Below, one piece after another: positions 1-13,646 of a stretch of 64,000 bases of DNA. Both the position numbers and the translations under genes were made by a program. Each line of letters opens with the position of its first letter. Position 1 is the stretch's first letter. Source of the DNA: Riptortus pedestris (Eukaryota > Arthropoda > Insecta > Hemiptera > Alydidae); assembly GCA_019009955.1 (NCBI GenBank), contig CM032229.1, forward strand, positions 7,546,001 to 7,610,000, given 5' to 3'. The notes below the pieces were generated by a model, which was not told the DNA's origin, ran no database searches, and saw only the letters and a program-made list of their open reading frames with translations.

Positions 1-467
1 AAATCTGCTAAAATGGATGGTTAACATTACTTTTAAAGTTAATACATTTACTTAGTTTCATTGATAAATTTAATTGTAGCTTTTTTATTTTTAAAAAAGG
101 AAATCATTACATTCAAGGGCCTCCTATTGTTTCATGTAACATAGTCATTTCATAATCTCTTTAAATTTACATACTCCTCAAAATGACAATAGAAACCATT
201 TGTCAAAGCCATTAAAAATAAATAAACTGTCCGCCTTTACCAAGTAATAAATCACAGGAAACTTTGTTGTTTTTCTTTTGTCTTGCTAATAGAGCATGAA
301 ATTCTATATAGGTACTCAATACTGATTTCTGGATGTTTAAACTTAGGAAACTCATGAGTTTTTATCTTGGTATACCAAATATGTTCAGTTATCTGTCATT
401 AGGAATTCAAGTTTTAATGTTATTTATTAATAGAAGTTGATTTTTATTGCTCAAAATGTGCCTTTTT
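1..467. other. Intron of the peptide transporter, no feature seen
   Basis: AT-rich, with no exon-like segment, repeat end or RNA gene recognised. It is presumed intron because the next exon starts mid-codon. Confidence 0.5.
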
Positions 468-1371
468 TAGCAGATTTCTCTTAAGGGAAATCAGCTATTG
501 AGATTCTACTCAAGACGAGGTATTCCAAAAATTTCCTCAAATGTTCATCGACCCTACCTAGTCGATGACCAAAAAGAGACCCGTTCATGTACATATGTAC
601 ACACACTTGTCTGTTTCCGCTCAAGCGGTCGCAATTTTTGTCTTATCGTTGCATCGATATTTATATATCGAACTCTTATGAGTTCATGCAAAATTAAAGG
701 TCAAGTTCATTAACTGCTGAAATCTATCTGCTACCAGAACATAGGAAATCTGCATTGTTTACATAGCCCTTTTTTTTATAACCTCCAGTGGACACATACT
801 TTTACTGAATGAGACAAGCATGTCTACACATTATATAGTAATAAAGATGAAACAATTTGATTAAACACAGGCACAACTTCATATTTTAAATTTAAATACA
901 TAAATATTTTTTTATTTGAAGGAATTATGGTTATTGTATTCATTAGTATTTAATTTTAGCTGATTAGGTATTGAGGTTGAAATCATGATTTGATTTTCGA
1001 AAAATTTCGTTAAAAGTTTTTGGCCATCATTAAACCACCGACTACTTTTCATGTCTTATTTACAATAATATGATACATTATGAATCACTTCATTCGAAGC
1101 TTAAATACCAAATATTGTCTATGAGTAAGCTGAACTTTTATTGTGTTTATGTTGATGTTCTACAATTGTTGTTCTATACATTTTTGTGTAGCTCATATAT
1201 TAAGCGAGTTATTTGTACTTTCATGTTTTCGGCCTTCAATAAATCCCTACTTCTACTCATCGGATTTTAACTTAGAACTATAAAATATATGGTTAGATGA
1301 GATCAACAATGGGCTATAACTGCATATGGAAAATCTGCTTAGTTAACGCAGCTCCTGCGTGACCGACTTTT
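468..1371 (+). mobile_element. HINE-like element, near full length (3' module A)
   Basis: It begins TAGCAGATTTCTCTTAAGGG and ends AAATCTGCTTAGTTAACGCA, hairpin and GACTTTTT. It carries the internal landmarks of the family (TCTGTTTCCGCTC.AGCGGTCGC; GTAAGCTG region). It is a diverged copy inside a transporter intron. Confidence 0.75.
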
Positions 1372-1530
1372 TACTTGCTGATCGCCTTAGAAGCGAGGGC
1401 ATTGCTAACTGAAAATTAATAATAAATAATATGAAATAATTAGTAAAATAAATTCATAAATAATAGTGGATTTTTAATGTTTTATTATATTAATACATAA
1501 TACTATAATATTTACTTTGTATTTTGGTAG

Positions 1531-1805
1531 GGAACTGTCTATTCTAGGTCTACTCCTTATTGCAATTGGTACTGGAGGAATCAAGCCTTGCGTTTCCTCT
1601 TTCGGTGGAGATCAGTTCGTTCTACCTCAACAGCAGAGGCAGCTGCAAAGCTTCTTCTCTGTTTTCTATTTCTCGATCAATGCTGGAAGTGTAATATCTT
1701 CATTTCTAACACCCATCCTTCGAGAACTACACTGCCTTGGGAGTGATAAGGATTGCTATCCTCTGGCGTTCGGGCTGCCTGCTGTACTCATGGTCGTCGC
1801 TGTAT
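1531..1805 (+). CDS. Peptide transporter exon a (TM4-TM6 region)
   Basis: The acceptor is TTTTGGTAG before 1531 and the donor is GTAAGT at 1806. The first base completes a codon begun upstream, and the last base T opens a codon finished by the next exon (T|GT, Cys). It encodes ELSILGLLLIAIGTGGIKPC, the FGGDQF motif, and FYFSINAGS. This is the earliest exon of the gene inside the window. Confidence 0.95.
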
Positions 1806-4800
1806 GTAAGTACTTCAAATATTAGTCATTGTATTTAATATAAATTCATCGAGGGGCTCAGGCTAGCTATGTGAGTAAATGCGTTGGTCTCAACCACTCA
1901 TCGTAAACCTAGAGTGGTTAGTTCCATTTCCGCCTGGACAATAGGAGATTATTTAGTGATGAACTCATTAAATAAAACCCTTAGTCCCAGCCTGACTAGA
2001 AAAAGGTGGTAACCTGTAGATAACCCGTCCCAATTAGCCATAGTACCAAAAAGTAGACGTTAATAAATAATAGTAATATAATAAATTCTATTAATTAATA
2101 TTATATATTCCTCATAATTGAGTGACAAGGGTCACCAATAAAAAAATCCTTAATGTAGGTAGATTAAAGAATGGCTACGCTTCCACTGTAACGATTTATT
2201 AAATCAGTGCCCTGGATGTTGACCTGCCGGCTCTTGGAACTAGACTCATCTACTATAATCGGGACAGGTTATCAAAAGGTTACTATCTTTTTCTAGCCAG
2301 GCTGGGACTAAGGGTTTTATTTAATGAGTTCATCACTAAGTCTAGTTCCAAGAGCCGTCAGGTCAACATCCACGACCTTCGGGCACTGATGATGATGCAC
2401 TGCATCAAAAGCGCTCTGTCGTTTTAAAAATTGTTACAGTGGAAGCGTAGCCATTCTTTCATCTACCTACATTAGAAGTCACTTCCACCTGCCGGAATAC
2501 CAACTCAAAAAAAATCCTTTTTTTTCCACAGCAGGTTTTATTCAAGATTGACCTACATGTTTCGTAGCCTATCTTAGCCTATATACTACCTCTTCAGGAG
2601 CCAAATCTTTCGAATAAATAATAAAATTAATTTATAAAATTCCAAAGATAATTCTTTGAGAGAAGGTCAACATGGATAATTTCATTGAAATCTGAAAACC
2701 AGAAATTACTTCTCATAGAATACTTCCTTTACTTCATATAAAGAAGGAAAAATTAGGTAACAATTTCTTTTTTCTACAGCAAACAGCCTACGTTGGCCCT
2801 TTGTTGGGTTGTCTAACCTTTTCTTGAAGCTCATTTGTGACCATACAATGATAAATAGAGAGAGGTTATAACTGGCTACATCCGTTTCTCCATTAGTTGA
2901 GGGTCCTATTCAGCCCTAGAACCATCATCTCAACCGTTTAGGACCCTTTTGTTATTATTCTTGGAAGGCAGAGTCTGATAAGGATCCAAAAAGATTTTGG
3001 ATTTCCATATTGGATGTTAATGAGGCTGGAACAGTTTACATCCAAAAGGAAGCACATATCATTTTAGCAGATTTTCTATTTAGTTTGTACTCATTAATTT
3101 TTGAAAAATGTCATCAAATATCCATCGATCTATGCATGTGTGTGGGTGTGAGAATATTTTTTATATTTATCCAAAAGAAATCAATAAATATTCCACAAAT
3201 GATATGGCAACTCTTGCAGCCTTTTTCCCTAGAAAGCAGTATTAACAAAGTGTATATATATAAAATTGACCAGGTGTTATAATTGTTGATAAGCAATCAT
3301 GGTATTGGCTCCAATAGTCATAACCAAAATAAACATTTATGCAAAATAAATTCATCATTATTAAATAAAATTTTAAATAGATGGGTAGTATTCATATTAA
3401 AATGAAGATCTAGATTATAGCACCCAAAATTCCTTTTTAATCAGCTTTTGGTTGGTAAATTTTAATGAGGGGGGTTGGAATGGGTAAGCACTCCCTCACA
3501 AAGCACCTCTTCTATCTTCAAAAATATTTAGTGTTTCTTCAATAATTGCATCAGTTTCGGTTCTGAAACAAAGATGGGAATTATCCATATTTTGAGATGG
3601 TCCACTCGTACTGGCTTTATAACAGTGCCACACAACTGAAGATGCTAGTTGTAGTTTCCATACTTGTATTGGGCAATCCTTATAAATAATCAGCTTACAC
3701 AGACTATGGAGTGATGGTTCTATAGAATTGGTATATAATGAAATTATCTTCGCCCTACCTGATGCCATTATTGTGGGACAGACCTAAACACAAGTAAGAG
3801 ATGTAAAAAATACTAAGGCATAAAAATCAAGTAATCACTTGTGATAATAATAAATAAGTTTTATAATTACTTTCTATTTTAGAGTTTGTTTCATTTTCAG
3901 TTTATATAATATTTGATTACATATTTATTCTAGGTATATTTGTCTGTGGAAGTCCAATGTACAAACGCCTCCAGCCACAAGGAAATATAGCATTAGATAT
4001 TGGTGGATGTGTTTCAGTAAGTCTCAGGCATTTATTTATTTTTGAACATAATACTTAGTGTAATTGTTACATTTTTTAATTTAATTTATCTGAAATGAAA
4101 TTTAAGGTTTAATTAAAAATTAAACATTTAACTAAACCATATACTTGCTGTGAACATATATGACAAGTGCATAGATTTTTATTAATTTATTTTAGTGTTT
4201 AAATTTATTAAGAAGGGATATTGGGAAATTTAAGCAATGGGCAACAGCTTTGATGTTGACTGCCCTAAAACAACAAAGAAGAAGGAAGGAAATTTAATGA
4301 GTTTTCAATATTTTTCCACCTATTTAGATAGATTTGTCAACCATTTAAAATACCAAGGGAATGTGTAAAAACATATATAATATTATATTTGCGAGTTTTA
4401 ATGATCTGATTGGGAAATAGAATGTTGAAATATAGAAAATGAAAATTGAGTAATTTTAAAATTGCCTCTCTGATTATCTGTGTGAGTTAAGGTATTTTTC
4501 TTAACACTTAGGGTAAGGAATATATTTGGTTATGGTCTTACCAAATAAAATCCTTCGTTTCAACTAGGTTAAGTCAGTAGCATAAAGTGGTTGTTACTAT
4601 CTATATTGTAAGTGAATTCCATTTAAATGCATATTGATACTATGTGCCTTTCAGAACGTGCAGCACTCTAATAATTACTACTAACTATCCTGCCAGCAGT
4701 GCAATATCATCTATAAATTTGATGAAAGAAATCGATTTCCTGCTAGAAAATCAATTTTTTTTTCCTTTTTTTTTTTTGTGAACATATTGAGCAATGTGAC

Positions 4801-7800
4801 AGAGCACATCCTTACCTTACACCTTCATGGGGTTGTCTTTTACTATAGCATTATAGCAATGAGATTAATGATAAACCAGCATTTTCATAGTGATTAGTAC
4901 TCCAGATAACAGTCCTGAATGTGCTAGGTTCCATACTGGAGATTGTACACCAAGTTGTTTAAGGCTCTGAGGGTTACTGGGATTCAGGAATTGGCTACTA
5001 TCGGTTTCACTGGTCCCAATTCACCATCTTCAGGGAGTTGAGTAGCTATTTTATTTAAGGAGAAGTGACTTTTGACCCAAAGTCATGAGGCAAGCCATAC
5101 CTCATTTTGGACTGTTAAGCCAACTACTTCTTGTTGATATTTGTCATTGCTGTAATTCTTCTCTACTTCTAAAAATTCTGTTTTATTGGAAGTTAATGAG
5201 TTTAAACTGATCTAAGGTGTCTTTTGGCACTCTGGTAGCTGACATTGATATTGCTGTTCCAAATTATGAGAATATCCAGTCATCTTATTTCAAGAATATA
5301 AGAAAGTGCCAAAATTTAGTAATCAAAAATCCACCAAAAACTAGAATCTGTCACTGCCACTGCAGTCATAATATCAACAAATTGCAATATGCAATTATTT
5401 AAATTCACCTTTGGGATTAATAGGACTATTTACAGACAGTACTTCCAATAGACACTACAAAAATTGTTCACAAATGTTTAAACTCCCATAGAAAAAAATC
5501 AAAACTAATTACTTACAGCTGGTTACAACCATCGCTATAATTTCATCCAGGTGTCTTAGCGTAAAAATGATGATAACAAAAATATTTAAAGCTCAAGTTG
5601 TTTTCATTAAATAGTTTAATTTGTTTCAGGCTGCTGTAGTACAGAAAGTTAGATCGAAGGAAAAGAAGGAGCACTGGCTGGACTATGCAGACCACAAGTA
5701 CAGCACTAAGCTCATTGCTGACATTAAAGTTCTCATGAAGTTGATTGTCCTCTTTTCACCTACCATCGTATTCTGGGCACTCTTCGAACAACAGGTTTGT
5801 TATCTTTTCACCTTCTTTCTTCAAGCTTAACATATGAGTCAACTAGGAACAGTCTGTTATCTGGGGGCTCAATTAAGCAGATTCCTATGTGATGCCATCT
5901 CTCAGCTTATTCTCTATTTCAGGCTTAGTACCAGTAGGCTTAGATTAAAATGAAAAAAATCAAATAACTCCATTAATATTGTAGTTACAGAACAAATAGT
6001 AGGGCAATGCTTCATCAAGAAGATTGGTCAATCTAACACATACCATAGATATTTTTGAATTTACATTTCATTATTTTCTTCGAACAATATGCCTACTAGA
6101 TTTTTTCAGCTCTTGAACTTGATTTTTAATTGTTCATGAAATTTCTTTTCTAAAATAGAAGCATTGTTACAACCTTAAAAGCAGATCTCCTTTAAGGGAA
6201 ATCTGCTAAATTTAGTTTGCATATCTTTAAAATTTTATGTTAAAATTGGAGCTCAGATTAGCTATGTGAGTTAAAGAATTGTGTTAATAAACTTGGTAAA
6301 CATAAAAACAGGGGTTAAATATCTGTATGGGCATTAGGAATTTATTTATTGATGAACTCACCAAATATAATCCCCATCTAGGCTAGAAAAGGTTGGCAAC
6401 TTGTAAGTAACCTGTCCTGATTAGCTTCAGTAGCACAAAGTAGACATAAATAAATAGCATTTAACATGAAGTTAAAAGTAATGTCCCATTGCGAACTACT
6501 TAAGCACCTCAATCAAAGAATAATCCTTCAGACCGTACTGGCATGATCAGCAGTGGAATTTTTACAATCTTTTTTTTTTTTTTCAGAATAATTAATATGG
6601 GAGGAAAAGTCAGTCTTTTAATTTCCTTTCAATGGTTTTCATATTTATTTGTTCTTGTCTCACAATTTTTTATTATTGTAGGGCTCCAAGTGGACTTTCC
6701 AAGCAACTAGAATGAACGGAGACGTTGGCTGGTACGTAATCCAGCCCGATCAGATGCAGACACTCAATCCTGTTCTTGTTTTGATCTTCATTCCACTGTT
6801 TGAGAGTATCATTTATCCAGTGCTGGCAAAGCTGAGACTAGTCAGAACCCAACTACAGAAGCTTTGTGTAGGGGGCTTCCTGGCTGTGCTCGCATTCGTT
6901 ATTTCTGGACTGATTGAAATAAAAATCCAGGTAATGTATAACACGTGAATCTAATTTTTTGATAACTGAGTATTTTAACTTAGTAAAATAAATCAAACAA
7001 ATGCATCGATAAATAAGCATATTTATAAGCACCCATTTTTATACTAATTTATGTACATCATCAGGTAAATCATTTTAAATTTATGTAGCTCTTATTTTAT
7101 GTATATATAGATAAACTTGTGCAAGGCATATTGCTTAAAATAATATTGTTAATTTCAAATATCATAAGAAAGATCTAAAGCTTTGCCTTTTAGTTGCCGT
7201 CAGAATGTACTCTTTCTATATTACTATACACAATGAAACCCTTAAGATGTTTCATATTTTTGAAGAACTACTTTTTAGCCTGCCTCTTCCCATATTCCTA
7301 AAAAGCTTTGCCCTCCTTTTCTCCACTGGTTTGATAACAGTTCTACTTTCAAGTCACTGATTTACATCCTCCACTTTGGATTTCTTTTGACCCCAACCTG
7401 TTCTGAAGATTCTCCACCAAATCCACATTTCCATTGCTTCAAATCTATTGTATACTCTATTGTGAAGGGGCCAATGTTTTCACCCAAAATGAAATTCACT
7501 TTGAGCAAATAATTTAACAAACGTTTTTTGGTATACAAACTTGTACTCTTGTCAGTTTAAGTGTCTCATAGGTTAATGGAAGGTATGCTTAGATAGTGCC
7601 ATTCTTATATAATAATAAGACCAAAACAGTAAAGATATTCATATTTAAACTTATGAATATAATTAAATAGCATGTGCCTAACTCTAAGAAAAATTAAATC
7701 ACTTTTAATAAGCACTGTTATAAATATTTTTATACAACAGAAAATACATTTGTAGAATTTGCAAGGAGTTAAATCTGGGCTACAGGTTAAGCAGACCAGT

Positions 7801-10429
7801 ACTCAACAAACAATTATGTCAGAATATGGCTAATATTAAATTTGAGTATCTTTCTCTTGTATGTCAAACTCTCCCAGCTCCTCAATGGTTTGAAGATGTG
7901 ATTATTAATTTACAGCTTAAAATAAGAATTCCCTACTTCATCTAACAACTTTTTAAAAATGGACTAAAAATGTTTTCGCATCACCTTCAAAATATCTAAA
8001 CATGATTAAAGATAATTAATTAATATTATTTGTGATAACGATTTTATATTAATAGTAGTTTTCACTAAGTAGGGTGAATTCTATTTGAAATGATAATTGA
8101 GCATCGTCTCTTCTGCAAATAGAAGTCATGTTAAAGTGTTTAATATCAAACTTATTCTTAAACTCAACAGCTAAAGATCAAAAATGAAAAATGCATTATT
8201 CTAACATTTGTAACATTATGGTACCTCCTCTTGAAGAGGAAATCATTTTTTTATTCCTGTCAGCAAACTATATTGGGGTCTCTGTTTTCTCTCATTTTGA
8301 AGTAGTATTTTCATCAATCATAAGTTTAAATGTAGAAAAATCTATAAAACTAAAACAAAAAGTGAGTTAGTTGTCATACAAATTGTGGCCAGTGCGGGTA
8401 ATTGCCTCGGTACATCTGCCAGAGAACTATTTGACCAGTTCATCACTAGACTGTACTAATGTCGAGGAGCAAGTAGAGCAGTGGGTGTCTAGTGAATAAA
8501 TCCATCTGTTCCTCGGAAATAGACAGATAAAGTTGCTGAATTTAACTTAAATCTTTCAACAGGGGGTTCAAATAAAAACAAAAGAAATAAATACAAAACA
8601 AACACAAAGTTAATACTTCTTTAAAAAAGTATTTTTTTTTTTTTTTCCAAATTTTAGAGAGATAAGACAGATCCAATTATAGACCTTAAATTTTAGAGTT
8701 AAAGTTTCAGATCAAACAACAACAAAAAATAATTCTTCCCTATTTATAAACAAATTTAAGTATTTGAAGCAACCTTATTCATAAAACCCACTTAAAATTA
8801 TTGGAATATTTTTTTTTTTTGTCTATTATTAAAAATACTCTAAAGGGAACTTACAAAAGTTAATAATTATATAGCTTTTTGATTTATCAAGGATCGATTT
8901 AGTGGGGTTCTACAGTATAATGGCAATCACCACTAAATTAAATTATATAAAATAATTAATTTATAAATTATTTAAACACATTTTTTTTGTGTGTTATAGA
9001 ATAGTATACCAACATTACCATCAAGTGGCGAGTCATACTTACAACTATACAATTCTCTCCCCTGCCAAGCCCAGATTGATGGCTTAATCAAGGCAGAACT
9101 GCCACCTTTTGCTTATAAACAATTTACAGGATTGTCTCCAAAGGATGGAGAATTGAAGATAACATGTGAAACTGAATGGACGAGCAACATAGTTCTTAAA
9201 AATGGAGAAGTAAGTGATATATTATTCAGTAGATTTTATTAATATCTATCCAATTTTTTAAATTTATAGATCTTGCCGAATACTTACAAAGGCAGAATAG
9301 TAGTGCTAAAAGTATTCCAGCAGAGATATTTGGCATGTTAGACAGAAATGTCACTTATTGTCACTACAATCCCCAAAAGTATTTGAAAAAGATTATGTAA
9401 AGATGTATTGATAACTGACCATGTGTATAACTGACCATACTGTGTACCATCATAACAAAATGGATATTCTCATTATTGACAAAATCAATATGATTGCCAA
9501 TATTATTGGCATCGCAATTCCCAATGATGAGAATATTCAAAAAACCTATGACGAAAAATTAAGAAAAGAATTAGTCTTTGTGCATAAAGAAGTATACAAG
9601 TTTAAGTCTGCTACAGTTGTGCCTATTATTGCAATTACATATGGACCCATGCCAAAAACAATAGAAAATTCAGAAATTTTAAAAGAAGCACAGCAAGTGA
9701 TACTACGAGAATTTTAAGTAAGTTTCTAAATTCCTCTTAAAATATGTTACGCTTGCAAAATTCATATTGGTTGGATTTTCCTCCAGTGTGGGTTTTACTC
9801 GATTTCTGTGAATCAATCTCCCCAAATAATAATAATGAAAAATGATGAATCATACTACACATCATAAAATGTCTGATATTCTTGTCATTGACTAGGGAGA
9901 AAACTCAGCTGACATCATTATATCGCTTTTCCAAATGATGAAAATATCTGTAAATCTTTCACCAACAAATTCTTTTCTTGGCTCAAAGAGCACTGTAAAC
10001 TTAAATTAGCGGCTTGACAACTAGAAGTAACAGGATAAAGGCTAAACCAGCCAGTCAAAGGAAAACTAAATAAGACTGCAGGTGTCTCTGAGTGAAGCTA
10101 ATGTTCCTAAAAAAGCCTTAAGCCTTTGAAGCACTATCCCACACATTTGACATTTGAGCCTCCTATAGTTTGCCACATTGTAGAGCTAATCTAAACTGGC
10201 TCCAGCCAGTCGATACTGGATTCTATCCATGCTAGTCATAGTAGCATTAATGTGAATAAAGAAGAAAAACACTTTATAAAAGAATTAAATGTGACTTCTG
10301 AGTGATGGTGAGTTGCTGACTACACAGCTAAATCAATCACATCACATTGAAGAAATAAATAAATGAAATAAAATTAAATGTTATTATAATAAAAGTTGAA
10401 TTAAAATAAAAGTAATGTTTGCATTATAC

Positions 10430-10490
<61 letters not shown>

Positions 10491-12013
10491 TAACATAAAA
10501 ATATAAAGAAAAAAAGAGGAAAAGAAAAAAAATGTAGAACTGAAAGAATGTAGAGAGAATGTGTTTCTATATAGAACTTTGTCTTGTTAAACTTTGTTTT
10601 ATTTGGTGAGAGCAAATACCTGCGGGTCTAGCTTTGATTTTTCAGATCAGCCATGTATTTTTACTTTTGTGGCCGTCTTCTTTCCTGTTTGAACCACATA
10701 AACTTTAACACAATCAAATGGTGTCATATAAACTCCACTATCCTGTAAAAATTGGGTGTCTTTAGGACTTTTTAAATTAAATATACTCTCCGAACCATGA
10801 AAAACCATAATAAAAACTCCAAAACAGATGATTTAATAGGTATTAAACTAAATTAAAAACACTGCCTAAGAAGGATGGAATGGAAGCATTTCCATTGAAA
10901 ATTTGCAAACCAATAAAAATTCCAACCGCTGGAGCAGATAGCCGAACTCTTCACAATAAAAATATTTCACTGTGATGTAACCTGAAAATGAAAATATACT
11001 TATAAAATTTTAAAAAAATCAATAATAATTTAAAATTAAATCAACAAATCAAAACTTATTGGGGCTGAAAAGCCTTAGCCACCAAGCTCTTTATAAAAAT
11101 ATGATTTATTTTCTCTTCCCTTCCATAAACATAGATAAGTATAAATACATATTCTTTTTTACATTACAGGTATCTTCTTATCTTCTGGTTCGAGGTGATG
11201 ATAAGCAACCATCACTTTTTACTTTAACGACGGTTGGTCATGATGATATGGTAAAAGCAGATGGCACCGATACTAAACTCAGGTCAGTCCAACAATCATA
11301 ACATTTTTTAATGAATCTAAGATTAAAAAATAAATCCCAGGTTATGATGCAGGCAGAAATTAAAATTAAAAAAAAATAGTCATGTTTATATATAAATGTT
11401 AATTAATAGAATTAGAGAAGAAAAAGGCATAGAATTAGCTATTGCAGATCACAGATGTCAATTGGTCGAAATTAGCAAAATGATAATTGCCTGAGGAAAC
11501 AGTTTAAAAGCCGGCAAGAATGAGCAAATATGGAGATATGAACTTGACTACAAAAAAATCTACAAAACAACTATTTTAGATCAATAGTTTAAGAAGACCC
11601 GTTCTATAATATTTTTCAAACGACATATTTCGAATTTTCGAAGTCATCCCCCATTCTAAACCCCCACTATTCTAGGTCCGATTTCAGTCAATAACAAATA
11701 TGATCTTTAGTGTTGACTGAAACAGTTAAATATCGAGTATGGTAGAGATCAAATAAACATTTTCAAATCAAGAATGTAAAATTGTTATTGATGACGTCAT
11801 CATACAATGAATTTGTATGCATCCCAATTAAAAAATGTCTCTTGAAAAAAATATTTGACCTCTAAGCCCCTCTTCCATGGTCCAATTTCATCTGTAAAAG
11901 GTAATCTTTAATCTAATGAATATGATTTTTAGTTTTAAATTAAACGTTTAAGTACTGAGTTTGGTAACAACATAATGAAACAAAAATTGAGGCCACTAGA
12001 GCAGTAGCAGACA

Positions 12014-12057
<44 letters not shown>

Positions 12058-13579
12058 CAGAGCAGACCATATTTAATCTAGTAATAAAACCTAGTGTGAT
12101 TCCTTGAACCCACTCAGCATCTCTTGTATAAGAATTAGGGATGTTATACACTTCACAAACTGTTACTCACCAGTTTAATAAAAAACTAATATCTCTTTCA
12201 TGAAGTTTAATATTTGTATGAACAGTTTTTAACAAAAAAATCAAAATTACCCTTAACTTGTCTTATTTTTTTTATACAAACAATTAAAATCTGATAATAT
12301 TGTTGCGAAAATTAAATGGCTCTACTATTCAATGCGTGATTGGGGGCACTCCGCACTGGAGGGGTTCAAAGGAGTGCCACTAATTTGTCGCTAATTGGTG
12401 CTAAGTGCTCCAGTGCGACTTAGTGCAGTGCGGTAAAGTGGTGTGCCGTGAAGAACAGTGATGTGCCGTGACTGTAAGTAACAGTTTAGTGCTGTGATTA
12501 AGACAGTGCAGTGCCGCAAAGTAAAGGACAGTGCAGTGCCGTCTTTTTGTGAATTTCAGTGACCGTGAGTGAATTATTGGACTGTGTAATCTGCAGAACA
12601 GTGACACTATCAGTGTAATACTGTGAGTAGTAATAATTAACCAAGAGAATTGTGCATTGTGAAATAAATCGTGCAGTGATAAACTGTGAAACTTTTGTGT
12701 GTTTAATTTTGCAATACAAAAGAACTCTTATTAACAACGTTTATTATTGGTTTTGTAATAAGAACGTAACAATATTAAATAAAATCCAAGCTAGTAATTA
12801 TGTACTGAGAAATTGATTTCATTAGAGTAAGACTTCCTTATGGGAAATCAGCTATAGAGTTTCTACTCATTAAGTGATTTTTGGGAAATTTCCATCAAAC
12901 CTTCTTAGGAGGTAAAGAAAATGAGGAAGGCTCAAAATTATATATTTGTAGAGACAGTGTATATATATATACTAGTCTCTTGTTGCTATAGCAGTTGCAA
13001 TGTTTGTTTGATCATTACCAAACCCGATATATATGTGTTTCAAATAAAACTAAAATTCAATTTCATAAACAGCTGAAATCAAACTATTTGGAGGGGTTTA
13101 GAGCGATCAAAAATTGTAAATATCTTTGTTACTATGAGCCAGTTCGAAAAATGGTGTGGAACCAATCTTGTTATACTATTGATGCTCTGCTTGTTTTATA
13201 CTTTACATTTTTTTTCCTATTCAAATATGAAGTGAGTTAGTTGTTCATGATTTCAGTCTTCAGTAAACCCCCACTTCTGCTCATTGGATTTGTATTTAGA
13301 TATAGTGAATATATTGTGAAATGGTATCAGTAGTGTGTCATACCAACATATGGGAAATCTGCTTAGTGTACCCACCCCCTTTTTGACACTTTCTATCTAT
13401 CTACAGAGGAAACATTGTTCTTTAATAATCAATGGTTACTTTTAGCAGATTTCCCTTAAGGGAAATCAGCTATTGAGGTTGTACTCATGACGGAATTTTC
13501 GAAATTTTTCTTCAAATGTCCATCGATCCTACCCAGGAGATGAATAACATGAGTTCCATTCAACACTTTATATATATAT

Positions 13580-13646
<67 letters not shown>

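Noticed and set aside
3496..3768. Minus-strand gene of 90 codons
   Set aside because: No recognisable motif, no splice or promoter context, inside an intron of a plus-strand gene.
9421..9717. Extra exon or host gene
   Set aside because: The frame matches a retroelement domain, is repeated as relics nearby, and lacks splice sites fitting the transporter.
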